Assembly (NCBI GenBank): GCA_963575645.1
Contig: OY754467.1
Location: 32,795,108 to 32,859,107, forward strand
Length of the DNA stretch: 64,000 nt
Reading direction: 5' to 3'
Origin: Xanthostigma xanthostigma
Lineage: Eukaryota > Arthropoda > Insecta > Raphidioptera > Raphidiidae
Shown: in pieces, positions 1-11,500 of the stretch
Numbering within the stretch: the stretch's first letter is position 1
How the letters are laid out: each line of letters opens with the position of its first letter
Made by a program: the position numbers and the translations under genes
Notes under the pieces: generated by a model
Database searches by the model: none
What the model was told of the DNA's origin: nothing
Seen by the model: the letters and a program-made list of their open reading frames with translations, nothing else

Positions 1-1042
1 GTATGCACGGTATAAAGGACATTCGAACAGAAAATGATGACAATTTTCATTTACACTGAGGTTGCAACATAAACAGATTTGCGCACCATCAATCTTATAT
101 TTAATTTTATCCACGTAAAATATAAGTTAATCTATCTTAGCTATAGTCTTAATTGGGCAATAATTCGGATTTTTCTAGTGTCTTTAGATATGGTTAAGTA
201 CTTTTAAAAAATAAAAGAATACAAACTTGTTTTTGACAACACTTTACGGATTTTGATATTTCGCGCTAAAGCTTTAGCAGCATGAATTATTTCGCGCGTG
301 ACGTCACTATTATAGTAAACATACACGCAATTTCTGTGATATTCTTCTTTAATGACGCCCCACACGAACCATTACGACGGCTGGCGTTTCACTTCACAGA
401 GTCGAAGATTTTAAAAATGTTCTCCAATATCGTTCGAAATTTTGAATATATACCTACACAGTTTAGATCTATTTTTCCTTATAAAAAATTGTGCACGTCC
501 CCCCTCTTTCCCAAATGTAAGCCTGTATCATTAAGAAAAAATATCGGCCTTTAAAATCTCCTCAATTTTAACGTTTCCCTTGAATTTTCACTTATCGAGG
601 ATCTACTGTATTTTTAGCAACAAAAGCCAATATTTTTGCGTTTCTCAATACTCAGACCATGACATTTAAATTATTTCTCCATTAATTTATCGTAGTGTAA
701 AATATCCTATTGTTTAATCAATATCAAAGACGGCTCTGAACAAATTGGAATTGGAAAAAAAATAAAGAAAGGAAGGAATGTTCTAACCGAGCGTGAAAGT
801 GGTCACACGAGAAATGTTTCTGCATAAATATAATATCATAGCAGGTCCGATGTTCTCGGTTATTCCATCGATATGTGTTGATCAACAACATCGCCTTGAT
901 AATCTCGACAAAATCCCGTTCATGTAAATTTGAAACCAGTCTATGTTTTCCATATATGTTATCTATCTGTCTGTGTCCTAATTTATTTATAATATAGATA
1001 TTGACTTTATCAAAACACCTTGTCTGAAGTTATTACGGTTGG
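1..1042. other. AT-rich intergenic DNA, no gene seen
   Basis: Only short chance ORFs lie here. The 90-codon ORF near 282 has no recognisable domain, and no splice-linked exon could be attached to it. I see no repeat with clear ends. Confidence 0.5.
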
Positions 1043-1642
1043 CAGTGGCGGATTTGTTCTAAGGCCCAGTAGGTCCGGGCCTAGGGCGCCCAATCGTGAC
1101 AAAACACATGATGGTGGGCTGCACCGTGCAAGTCTAGATCGTATAACAATAATCTTCCTAAAAATGTGATCGTAATATCTAATTTAGATCAATATTTGGA
1201 CAGTTGAGTTTTTTTTAAATTCATTTAAAACAGACACCTTATTAAAACCAAAAATGTTGAGCTATTGTCGAGGATTTTTTTTTATAAATTTGAGTTTAGG
1301 TCACATAACGCTTTTCTAAGATGATTTTACGTCAGTTTTGTTGATAGCGCGCAATGTTTAAGTTCAAAAATGAGTTCGTGAGAGTGTATGTATAGTGTGT
1401 ATTAAATGTTTTATTTAAATGTGCAATTATCCCTTAAACCACGGAAAATATTACAAACTAGTAGCAATTATAGTTAACTTAATTTCTGAATCGATTTCGA
1501 TAACAATTGGCAATAAAGTAAATTCATTATATTGTATAGTCTATAATCTATATGATGGGTTCTGAGAAATGGGCGGCTGATACTTGCCTACTTACTACAT
1601 GGCCTGGGGCCTAGGGCGGCCAAGACTGGAAATCCGCCACTG
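1043..1642. mobile_element. hAT-like MITE, CAGTGGCGGAT ends
   Basis: The element starts CAGTGGCGGAT and ends ATCCGCCACTG, an inverted pair. Subterminal GC-rich blocks (GGCCTAGGGCG type) mirror each other. The flanking octamers ACGGTTGG and ATGGTTGT agree at 6 of 8 positions, as expected for an aged 8-bp hAT target duplication. No transposase reading frame remains. The same terminal and subterminal blocks recur in the element at 58,337-58,645. Confidence 0.65.
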
Positions 1643-1853
1643 ATGGTTGTACTGATATATTTTCAACACCTTTTATTCTCAACTGATTTTTCTCATACTC
1701 TGTTCTGCCAATGGAAAAATTAGTTTGGCAACGTTTAACCTCAAATTATTATAGATTGCTATTGTAGATTTATAGATGCTTAAAAACAGAAATTACTTAA
1801 AAACGTTTAAGATTTCAATAAAAATACAAATGACAGTGTCATAATAATATATT

Positions 1854-1975
1854 ACACCACAAGGATCGAAAATGTGATATTCTTGTCCTGCGCGCCATGA
1901 TGCCTAAGCCTAAGGCAAAGCCGAGGGCATCATGGCGCGACGAGCAAGGTATCACACTTTCGGCCAGTATGGTGT
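1854..1975. repeat. 122-bp imperfect foldback
   Basis: An inverted repeat of about 50 bp per arm. The arms begin ACACCA and read inward to GCGCCATGATGCC on the left and GGCATCATGGCGCG on the right, around a short loop. No target duplication could be assigned. It is likely a small MITE. Confidence 0.6.
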
Positions 1976-2960
1976 ATACTATTCTTCTTCATGCATCGAT
2001 CGTAAGTACGCTTATTAAATACATTACTTAATTAATTACTTATTAATTACATAAAAACACAGATAAATTCCAAGAAGCTTTTACGTAAAAACACGAATGA
2101 CAGCTGTTCGCGACTACTAGCTAAAATATAATAGGGTTGCTATGGAAACGACATCTAAACAACAGTCGATTGGTTGTTTTTGCTTTACTACCGCCCGAAC
2201 GTACAAACTTCTTGAATTGGTGCGTGTAATCTCACCAAGAAGTTAAATAAATGTTAGACTTTCTGCCTTACAGTTTATGCCGAAAGTATGCACTTTCGAT
2301 CGAGATATGAAGAAAATACATTTTCTAGGTATGCTATTTCCATTCACGTTGAACTCCTAGAATATTTATCCCAAAAGCATTATATAAGTATAGATTGATT
2401 AATTATCATTCCTGGTACAACTTGTGAAACAATAAATTAAAAACAACAATTTAAGGCGCGGCTGTCTGCATATTGGACATTGATATTAAATTCACTTCTG
2501 CCGTTAAAATAAATTTCACGTTTAATGTCACTCTTATTAAAAAAGACAGGTAACATGCGTCGGACAGATGTTATTAAGCCACAACATCGAAACCAGAAAT
2601 ATTGGTTGAGTTTTTAAATTTATTAAATACAATATCGTTTCTAGTACCTATGGCATTAATGTTTTTGCACATACCCTCTGATTTTTACTTAATTAAAAAA
2701 ACGACAGTTTTATTTTGAGCAAATCCACAACTATGCATCCGTTTCGAAACTATGTGTCAATGCTACATGTAGCTGTTGTAACACCCTGCCTCCCGATCGA
2801 GTGGGGTCTCAACATTTATTCTGTAACCTACTCTGTATTATTAAAGATTTACGGAAAACCACATCCAAAGCGGTGCATTCGTTTTAAATATATAAGGTAG
2901 CAGATAAACAAATACACAATAATTTCTAACCATCCATTCCGTCATGGGTAAAAACATATA
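1976..2960. other. intergenic DNA, nothing recognised
   Basis: AT-rich DNA with no convincing exon. The 61-codon ORF at 2715 lacks any family signature. Confidence 0.45.
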
Positions 2961-3686
2961 CCGGGTGAGGCAAAAGTCCCGGAACGGTTGAATATCTCGC
3001 ATACTACGCATCATATCAAAAAAAAAAAAAAATAAGTGTCAAATATTTTTCGCAAAACTATTTTTTGATACCACACATGACTCACCACCCCCCACCCAGT
3101 TGGTGGGGGGAGGGGCAACTTTAAAATTTTAAATAGGAACTCCTATTTTTTATTGCAGACTCGGATTCTACGGGAAAAATTACATACAATTGATGTAATT
3201 TTTCCCGTGGGTTTTAGCGGTTGAAAAATATTTTTGGGCCCGAAAATACCAAAAAATTTCTCCGAATCGTTTCAAAATTGAAATTTAACCCTTTAGTAAT
3301 GATTAAAATGTGCTACCAAAATTTTATTAAAATCGGCCCGACAGGACCAGACTTAAAAATTTTATGAAAACGTTAGTTTGTAGATATGGATTTATTTAGT
3401 GAAGGGTGAATTTAATTTGTTGTATTGATAGTAATATTAAAATAAAAAAAAATTACATACAATTGATGTAATTTTTCCCGTAGAATCCGAATCTGCAATA
3501 AAAAATAGGGGTTCCTATTTAAAATTTTAAAGTTGCCGCTCCCCCCACCAACTGGGTGGGGGGTGGGGAGTCATGTGTGGTATCAAAAAATAGTTTTGCG
3601 AAAAATATTTGACACGTATTTTTTTTTTTTATATGATGCGTAGTATGCGAGATATTCAACCGTTCCGGGACTTTTGCCTCACCTGG
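2961..3686. mobile_element. mariner-like foldback MITE, CCGGGTGAGGC ends
   Basis: Long inverted repeats start CCGGGTGAGGCAAAAGT and end ACTTTTGCCTCACCTGG, flanked on both sides by TA, the Tc1/mariner-type target duplication. The arms continue inward for about 240 bp and include a G-rich GGTGGGGGG block and a TTACATACAATTGATGTAA palindrome. The centre (about 3,230-3,370) carries sequence that also occurs, inverted, at about 51,830-52,000. This suggests a foldback that captured, or was invaded by, another repeat. No coding remnant is seen. Confidence 0.7.
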
Positions 3687-4600
3687 TATGATGGCAAATA
3701 CAATAATGACGTATAAATAATTATATATTTATACGTTCCTTAACTATTTCATACGCCTATTCCACAGCTTTAAGCTATCAATGAAATAAAGATCAATCTA
3801 AATCTACCCTCCGGTATATTGATAATGCACTTTAAGAAATAACTTCTTGCTATAAGTAAATTATTCATCATTATTCAATCTGATTACAAATTAGAAAAGA
3901 ATTTTTAATATTGATATAAACATGCAACAGTCAAGAGCGTTGCACTGTTGCTGGTAGACATTTTCCGGTAATTCTCTTCAACAAAACCGGCTCGAAACAA
4001 ACAAACGTGTATTATCATTACTTTCAATAATCGCCAAAAGAAAGTGAAAACGTAAAATGACATAAAAATGCAGACAATTTTTTTTTTAATATCATACTTA
4101 TGCGTGCTCACGTCACACGTGAAAATATTACCGAATATCTGATTAGCATATAATTATTTATAATATTATGTCTGCGCGTTGTATACGAACCGTTTAACAA
4201 CAGAAGATTGAGAAATGCTATCGGAAGGATGCATAAATTGCATAAATTTTAAATCACTTAAGGTTGGGTAGGCACTTTTGCGAGGGTGTAGTGTGGGGAA
4301 AACTCTATGCTTTTATACACAAGTCTTCTAGGTTTATATATGGCTGCCATTTACTTATTGAGAATCTATGTATAAAACTCACTAAAACAGGATCTTTGAA
4401 TTTTATTTAAATTATTTTCTCATTACTAGTACAGAGAAAAGTTCTAGTTTTATTTCTATTAATTTTGAAAATGTATATTTCATAGCATAGTCATTTTTGC
4501 AGTTAATCCTATCATGACTTATATTTGATTTGATGAGTTTTCTGTTGTTTTACCGCGTAACTACTTCATATTGACTGCCATTTGATTTGTATATTAAAAA
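3687..4600. other. intergenic DNA, nothing recognised
   Basis: AT-rich DNA. The short minus-strand ORF at 3905-4111 has no domain and no flanking splice logic. Confidence 0.4.
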
Positions 4601-4936
4601 CTAGTGGTCCCGTCCGGTTTCACCCGGGTGCAAAAGAACGAATGGGGAAGGGAGGGACATGAGTACGCACAATCATCTTATTTTACCGAAATGAATGTTG
4701 TGTCCAAATTTCATGATTGACGGAGATACCGTTCAAAAGTTTTTGTCGGACGGACAAATTTTGAATTACATTTTGAAACATTTTTCATTGATGGTCCGCT
4801 CCTGTTGGTCGTAGCGTGATATTATATAGCCTATAGGCTTCCTCAATAAATGGGCTATCCAAAATTTTTTTTTTTTTTAATTTAAGATTACCGCGTTCAA
4901 ACAAACAAACTCTTCAGCTTTATATATTAGTATAGA
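4601..4936 (-). mobile_element. non-autonomous Helitron, copy 1
   Basis: Read on the minus strand, the element starts TCTATACTAATATATAAAGC and ends CCACTAG, with A before it and T after it. That is the TC...CTRR structure inserted between A and T that defines Helitrons. About 10 bp before the 3' end a CCCGG/CCGGG hairpin (loop GTGAAA type) is present. There is no Rep or helicase coding. Related copies lie at 9,317, 12,230, 17,037, 31,931 and 33,985. Confidence 0.75.
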
Positions 4937-5097
4937 TATATTTTGCATCTAATTTTTTCAACAAGGAGTCTGTCCATAATGTTCAAAATTCAAGATATGA
5001 TGCCTATCACCAAGAAGAACATCTCATTGAAATTTTAACAAATTTTAATAATTTTTAGTTTTTTATCCAACCTTTCGTATTGTCTTGTGAAAAAAAA

Positions 5098-5345
5098 CGG
5101 GTCGCAGTGCCAAACCCTATTTGCTAATACAGACTGTGGCTTTATTATGTAAACTTAACTTTATTTTTGAACAAACTGAAAAAAAAATTGATTCCTTAAT
5201 ACACCCATTAAAATAATATGTTTTCATTACAATATTCGTATCAATCTAACATTTGCACAAAATTAAATAAGTATCTACACCATTTATAAGTAAATCCTTA
5301 TCATAAACTAGTGTTTTTATATAAAATTTGTAAGTCTGGTTCTGC
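5098..5345 (+). repeat. unclassified dispersed repeat (GGGTCGCAGTGC type)
   Basis: It begins GGGTCGCAGTGCCAAACCCT and continues with a Trp/Leu-poor AT-rich stretch that includes GTGGCTTTATTATG. Longer or similar copies lie at 51,584-52,010 and 54,777-54,900. Ends are not defined and no coding is seen. Confidence 0.55.
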
Positions 5346-5817
5346 CGTGAAGTTATTCGAATATTCGGAAGTATCCCAAACAGTTTTAAAGGTGTAATTC
5401 CGAGAAAAATGTTATTAAAAAAGAAATAACACTGTTACACAATATTTAAATTATTATATTTACGTATTCAATAACTACCATCTACTAGTAAGTACATACT
5501 CATTGTTAAACACTGTTATTAACTTGATTTATGGCAAAATTTATGAAGTCGTTTTAAATAAAATTCAAATAATAACTCCAAAAGCAATAGTCATATCATT
5601 CTGTGTTGCTTACGTCACACATCCGGAAAAATATTTGCTTAATTGTTACACTTTAATTCGAATTTCATTATTAGCAGTTGCGTTGCGTAAATTTTAATTG
5701 TTTGAGGAATCAAAACAGAAACAAAAAAGTAATGAGAGTGTACTGTGTATAGTCATTTATTTTTAGACGAAAATATTGCTATTTTTAAGAATTGAAACAT
5801 TTTAAAAATTTCATTTA
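5346..5817. other. intergenic DNA, nothing recognised
   Basis: AT-rich DNA; the 64-codon ORF at 5503 looks like chance. Confidence 0.4.
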
Positions 5818-6298
5818 CAGTGTAACCTTTTAATAACGTCCTTCGTTATAACGAAAAACTCCCTATAACATAGAAATTTTTACAATTTGGTTGGTTTACC
5901 TTAAAACTCATACATTAATACCCTCTTTATAGCGCAACAGTCATTCTCTATTACGAAGAAATATGTTCATATTTAGGCGTCAGCAAATATTTACAGACGT
6001 AAAGAGGACGATTCTGAATCATTACCAACTATTCAACAAGCACTTGATGCCGCCAAACTTATCGAAAAATTCCTATTGTTTAATGAAGATGATTCCACCA
6101 CATCCTAAGACATGCATAAGATATTTAATAAAATACTAAACAAATATTGGCATAGCAAAAAACGTCAGGCAAAGTTAACAGACTATATGTGTTTGGAATA
6201 AATTAATTAGGTGAAATTTGGTTATTTTTCTTTCTTTCCTCCATATAACGAAAAAAAATGCTCGGTCCCTTGAGATTCGTTATAAAGAGATTACACTG
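5818..6298 (+). mobile_element. Tigger/pogo MITE keeping transposase C-terminal codons
   Basis: The inverted ends CAGTGTAACC and TTACACTG are flanked by TA on each side, the target duplication of Tc1/mariner/pogo elements. Inside, at about 6,000-6,109 on the plus strand, an open frame reads SLPTIQQALDAAKLIEKFL followed by an acidic tail and a stop. This resembles the C-terminal tail of pogo/Tigger transposases (an 'xxALxAxxxLxxFL' helix before an acidic end). The DNA-binding and DDE domains are gone, so this is an internal-deletion derivative. Confidence 0.75.
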
Positions 6299-6356
6299 TA
6301 TATATTATTGCCAGTTAAAAAACAGAATATTTTGAAATTGAAAATAGGGTTTCTCG

Positions 6357-6559
6357 TTTTTGACGTGATAATGTCTTATAAATTGATGAATCACGTCAAT
6401 ATAAAAAGATGAAACACCGACTGCATGCACGAAAAAGTGTAACGTTCCTAACGTTCCGCCTGACCCTGTGCGTGATTATTAAATATGATATTCGAGCGGA
6501 ATACGTTATCACGTAAAACTATCGTCCATAAACCGACTTTACAGACAACCAATTTTTTA
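6357..6559 (-). mobile_element. MITE family 'ACGTGATAACGT', copy A (short)
   Basis: The two ends read TTTTTGACGTGATAA and GTTATCACGTAAAAC, then the block ACCGACTTTACAGACAACC. The interior holds GCATGCACGAAAAAGTGTAACG and CGCCTGACCCTGTGCGTG. The same blocks occur in longer copies at 29,071-30,270, 30,527-31,377, 33,150-33,852 and 40,887-41,052. I cannot assign it to a superfamily. Confidence 0.6.
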
Positions 6560-6693
6560 ATTCTTGTTTCTTAATCGCCTTTAATGAAACCTGATGCATT
6601 ACTTATGACCTAAATTAGTACCATTCCCCACTTGTGGAGGTGGAATGTTAAAAAACTGTAGACGAAACAGTCAACCAACATTCAACTTGCGCC

Positions 6694-6894
6694 CAGTAGC
6701 GTAGCTAAGTGGCGCGTAAAAAATAAACTAGGCCTCCTAACCAATATAATATTTATCAAAATATAAATTTTAAATATCGAATATTTTTCAAGCTATTATT
6801 CCTCAAGAAAGAAGCTTACGGTTAGCCAAGTCGTCCCTGAGCTTTGAGGCCCTAGGGCACAGCCACGCTTTGCCCTGCGATAGCTACACCACTG
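6694..6894. mobile_element. short hAT-like MITE
   Basis: It starts CAGTAGCGTAGCTA and ends TAGCTACACCACTG. The flanking octamers CTTGCGCC and ATTGCACC match at 6 of 8 positions. Non-coding, about 200 bp. Confidence 0.55.
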
Positions 6895-7255
6895 ATTGCA
6901 CCCTTGTCGAAATATTATGACCTTGATATCAAAGATGCGTTATTCATTAAAAAAATAAAAAAGTGTATAGTTTTACATGAACTGCAGGAATTTGAAGTAT
7001 CAAACAAATAAAGCTCCTAACTTAACAATACGATTTTCATACAATGTTTAAATATGCAATTTCAGTAAGTTATTTAGTAATATTGTTTATTAATATTTGC
7101 ATTTACCGCACAATAGAGTCATTAAGTTTTATCGCATTTCCAGTTAAGTACAACAAATATAATAATATATGGCAGCCATAAAAGTCTTTGTTGATTATTG
7201 TACTTGAAATCAGTAAAATTACACGGAGAAATCCGCATAAGGTACACTATCTTAA

Positions 7256-7673
7256 GTCCGCTGCACACGCGGCTGGATTTGCCGCTAGGTTCCTAGCTAG
7301 ATTTCACTACCAGTTTTCTAGCGCTGGTTTTCTTAATTGATATGTGCTCGCTTCACACGAGACGTCTTTACAAACTTGCTCTGCAGGTAGAATCGATGCG
7401 CGCGCAGTGATAGAACGGTAACAAAAAAGCATGTTTATTGTCTCTGAACAGAACACACACTATGGCATAGTGTTTGTTTGTGGGCGTTTGTTCAAATCGC
7501 CCACGTGACAAGATACTGCTTCCTGATTAGTTCTTGCTCATACCTAGCAGCGGACCCAGCAAGAAAAATAGCCCCTGTTCTAATTTTAAAACCTATCTTG
7601 TGAGCTAGCAGGAGAGCCCGCAGTGACGTCAACAAAAGTCCAAGCAGTGTTTCTAGCCTCGTGTAAAGCAGCC
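7256..7673. mobile_element. MITE family 'CCGCTGCACACG', copy 1
   Basis: It starts GTCCGCTGCACACGCGGCT and ends AGCCTCGTGTAAAGCAGCC, with TTAA on the left and TTTA on the right. Copies at 10,029-10,461 and 63,265-63,699 share the ends and the interior (GCTTCACACGAGACGTCTTT, GTCGCCCACGTGACA). The TTAA flanks suggest a piggyBac-type target duplication. No coding. Confidence 0.65.
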
Positions 7674-7859
7674 TTTAGAGCGCGTTAACACTAGCCGCCA
7701 GCCGGATGCCGGAACGAATTTTTATCGCGTGCCGAGCGCCTCCTGTTCACACTATACACGATAAATTTCCAATTCGTTCGTTGATCAGGCTCGTTTTTGA
7801 AATGAAGGAAGGTCTCATGGTACAAGTAAAGAAAAAAATCCGAAAATTAGATATAAATA

Positions 7860-9220
7860 CTAGCGGTCCGGTCCGGCTTCGCCTGGATTTTTGGATTACC
7901 TATTTAAACATTAACATTATTATGAGACATCGGACTTTTTTTATAGAATTATAACGGATACACAAAAACTAAACACACATGCGTTGTTTTTACGTCGTAT
8001 TGTTTGTCTATGAAACACATGTGACGTGGAATTAAGTGTAGCTATCAGGATGGCTTTTGAACTAATAGCTTTGAGCAAATTTCGAGCAGATTTCGCTATT
8101 TGGTACTAAATCAGGAACTCTTTAATCATGAAGACATAGCTTACTATGCCTGCTGTGTTTCGAAATGGACCGTTTTATGGCGTACGCGAGATGGCGCTGC
8201 TATCACTACCTGGGAAAACTTCGGTTCTTTCCACCTGTGTGCATTACCCAGTAGCAGACGCGATATTATTTCATGCTACAGATATCGGTCCATCGCTACG
8301 CTCGAGCTGGTTCTCCTTATTATACCTTCGTGGTTTACATTGTCAGAGAAGAGAAACTATAGATTATTTCTCATGGAACAGTGTGGGCGAAAATTTTATT
8401 TTGTCTTGTTTCTGTTAAGAGTATTCGTCCCTGCAAACACCCCCTGCACCCTTCATCTCAAATCTTTTCCCCTCGCCTAAAAACGGTTCGCGCTCTCCCG
8501 ACGCTATTTTTAAAGCTAGAGGGTTCTGGTAAACTCCAAATGAAAGACAAAGAATCAGACTACAGATCCTTCAGGCGAATTTAAAAAAAAAATCCTGAAA
8601 AAACTTACAACCTTTTGAAAAAAATAATAAGTTACGTAATATTTCACACGTAGGCGAAACTGTTTTTCAAAAAATTCGCCTGAAGGATCTGTAGTCTGAT
8701 TCTTTGTCTTTCATTTGGCGTTTACCAGAACCCTCTAGCTTTAAAAATAGCGTCGGGAGAGCGCGAACCGTTTTTAGGCGAGGGGAAAAGATTTGAGATG
8801 AAGGATGCAGGGGGTGTTTGCAGGGACGAATACTCTTAAATTGAGAACGATTGAGGTTTATAGTGTCGGTGTTTACATTCTATTGTTTTTCTATGAAACA
8901 CATGTGACGTAGAATGAATAATACGACATTTGCTTCTAAACGAATAGATTTGAGCAAATCGCGAGTTCTAAAAGATAGATGTCGCTATTTGGTACTAAAA
9001 AAGTTTTGTATATTTGTTTCACATTTAAATTAGCTCAGAAGCAAACAAACAGGTTGTTTGAGAAAATACCGTATTTTTGTACAAAAAATTAAATAAAAAC
9101 TATCCTATAGCCTAAGTTACACCAAACAAGACACATTTACAAAATTTCATTAAAATCTGTTCAGTGGTTTCGGAGATTAGCGCGGCCGAAATTGTGACAC
9201 GGGAATTTTATATAGGTACA
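7860..9220 (-). mobile_element. Helitron-related element (second family), interrupted
   Basis: On the minus strand the right end is CTAG preceded by a GGACCGG/CCGG-type hairpin zone at 7,860-7,890, like the Helitron family above but with a different body. The distal side carries the phrase TTCAGTGGTTTCGGAGATTAGC, a frequent subterminal sequence of insect Helitron-like repeats. The 5' end is not clear. A TTAA-flanked MITE (8,419-8,835) is inserted in the middle, and sequence on its two sides (CTATGAAACACATGTGACGT) is repeated. Confidence 0.45.
8419..8835. mobile_element. piggyBac-type foldback MITE, copy 1
   Basis: The ends are GAGTATTCGTCCC and GGGACGAATACTC, each flanked by TTAA, the exact piggyBac target site. 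The arms are about 165 bp long and nearly perfect (GCGCTCTCCCGACGC and GCGTCGGGAGAGCGC face each other), around a poly-A/T centre. The copy at 14,597-15,015 is almost identical, implying recent activity. No transposase is encoded. Confidence 0.8.
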
Positions 9221-9316
9221 TTGATTTTGTCAACCTCAACAAAGTAATTGTCAAATTGTTATAACGGTATACGAAAACCTCGTGGCGCGGGATACTAATC
9301 GCTCTTGTATATTTTA

Positions 9317-9677
9317 CCAGCGGTCCCGCCCGGTTTCACCCGGGTGCAAAAAAACGAATGGGGGGGAGGAACATGAGTACGCACATTCATCTTAGTTTAC
9401 TGAGATGAATGTTATGTCCAAATTTCATGATGATCGGAGTTTTCCGTTCAAAAGTTTTTTTTTTTTGGAACGGACACATTTTGAATTACCTACATTTGCA
9501 ACATTTTTCATTGATGCTCCGCTCTTATTGGTCGTAGCGTGATATTTTATAGCCTATAGCCTTCCTCGATAAATGGGCTATCCAACATAAAAAAAATTTC
9601 AATTCGAACCTGTAGTTCCTGAGATTAGTGCGTTCAACCAAACAAACAAACACTTTAGCTTTATATATTAGTATAGA
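9317..9677 (-). mobile_element. non-autonomous Helitron, copy 2
   Basis: On the minus strand it begins TCTATACTAATATATAAAGC and ends GACCGCTGG, a CTRR-type end, after the CCCGG/CCGGG hairpin. It is inserted between A and T. Non-coding. Confidence 0.7.
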
Positions 9678-10028
9678 TTAACTTCACTTGTAAAGTCGAA
9701 AACGAACTGTCTTTTGCTAGATCAAGGACAAATTCATCAAAAGTCTATTTTAAAATTTCCAAGATCTAATTGCACAAGCTTTACAGTGTTGTAATAAATC
9801 AAACGTCATATTATTATATACAGTAAATTTTTGTGACCCAGCCATTGGAGCATAACATCTCTGCTTAGGAAGAACAGAAAGTGAAATCATATATTATAGT
9901 TACATATACTGTTATTAGAGCTTGTTCAGTACTGTATGTTCTCTGGTTCAGTACGTTGCATTTTGACATTATACTTTTTTATGACCTTTAAACTGTAGAT
10001 GCACGTTTTGTTCGTGCGATATTCTTAA
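9678..10028. other. intergenic DNA, nothing recognised
   Basis: AT-rich spacer between two mobile elements. Confidence 0.4.
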
Positions 10029-10461
10029 GGCCGCTGCACACGAGACTGAATGAGCCGCTAGATTCCTTGCTAGATTTGACTACTAGTTTTCTAGCGCTGG
10101 TTTTCTTGATTGCTTTTATGTGCTCGCTTCGCACGAGACGTCTTTTCAAGCTTGTTTTGGGGGTGGATCTGGTGCGCGCGCAATGACAGTTCAAAGATAA
10201 ACGCAGAGCATAACGTGTCTGTTGTCTAAGCAGAATAACGCCGTGTTGGGTTCAAGTCGCCCACGTGACAAGATCTGTTTTCTGATTGGTTCTTGCTCAG
10301 AGCAAGCAAAGGACCAAACAAGAAAAATAGTCCCTGTTATTTTAAAATTCATCTTGTGAGCCAGCAGGCGAGTTCGCAGTGACGTCATTTCAAGCCTCGT
10401 ATAGACAGCCTGCCGGCCAGCAGAAGTCCCAGTAATGTTTCCAGCCTCGTGTGTAGCGGTC
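10029..10461. mobile_element. MITE family 'CCGCTGCACACG', copy 2
   Basis: It starts GGCCGCTGCACACGAG and ends CTCGTGTGTAGCGGTC, with TTAA on both sides. This is the best preserved pair of ends in the family. The two minus-strand ORFs here are by-products of the element and carry no domain. Confidence 0.7.
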
Positions 10462-10498
10462 TTAAAGTTTATATTTAGAATGATCAATTTCCCTCTTA

Positions 10499-11500
10499 GT
10501 GCAGGGCATAGTGGCGCATTCGTTTGCAAAATTCGTTTGGCTCGTAATTTTTTTTTTAAATGTCCAGGAGGCTCTCCTGATTATAACAGTGTAACATGAC
10601 ACTCAATATCTGTTGCCGTTATTGTTTAAACAACGAAAAATTGAAAATATTGCAAAATAATTTTTTTTGCAATAAATAATTTTTTTATATATTTTTCAGA
10701 CTATTTTGAATCGAAAAAGTCCTTACACTCATTATCGTATCTTCAACCGGTGAATTTTTATGAATTTTTAAAAATTAAAAATCGTTGTAAATCGTGATTT
10801 TCTTGAATTAAATAGTACACCTGAAAAAAAAATACCGTGATTTCTATTTTTTTATTAAATATTTAAACTTTAATAAAAAAATGGCGTAATCAGATTTCAA
10901 ATATTTTATTAATTATTATGTTTATTATTCATAATAACAATATGCAATAATTTGTCGAAGCGTACCATCTGCCTCTCTCTTACTAATGTCATACATAGGA
11001 CTGGGAGTGAGATGACAATACTACTATCCTTAAAGTGCATGCGCGTAAAGAGCATATTGTTATTATGAATAATAAACATAATAATTAATAAAATATTTGA
11101 AATCTGATTACGCCATTTTTTTTATTAAAGTTTAAATATTTAATAAAAAAATAGAAATCACGGTATTTTTTTTTCAGGTGTACTATTTAATTCAAGAAAA
11201 TCACGATTTACAACGATTTTTAATTTTTAAAAATTCATAAAAATTCACCGGTTGAAAATACGATAATGAGTGTAAGGATTTTTTCGATTCAAAATAGTCT
11301 GAAAAATATATAAAAAAATAATTTATTGCAAAAAAAATTATTTTGCAATATTTTCAATTTTTCGTTGTTTAAACAATAACGGCAACAGATATTGAGTGTC
11401 ATGTTACACTGTTATAATCAGGAGAGCCTCCTGGACATTTAAAAAAAAAATTTACGAACCAAACGAATTTTGCAAACGAATGCGCCACTATGCCCTGCAC
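10499..11500. mobile_element. 1-kb foldback element with near-perfect arms
   Basis: The left arm (10,499-10,943) and right arm (11,054-11,500) are reverse complements over about 445 bp, with only a few differences, around a 110-bp unique centre. The ends are GTGCAGGGCATAG and CTATGCCCTGCAC, flanked by TA on both sides. No coding frame. The high arm identity suggests a young insertion or ongoing homogenisation. Confidence 0.8.
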
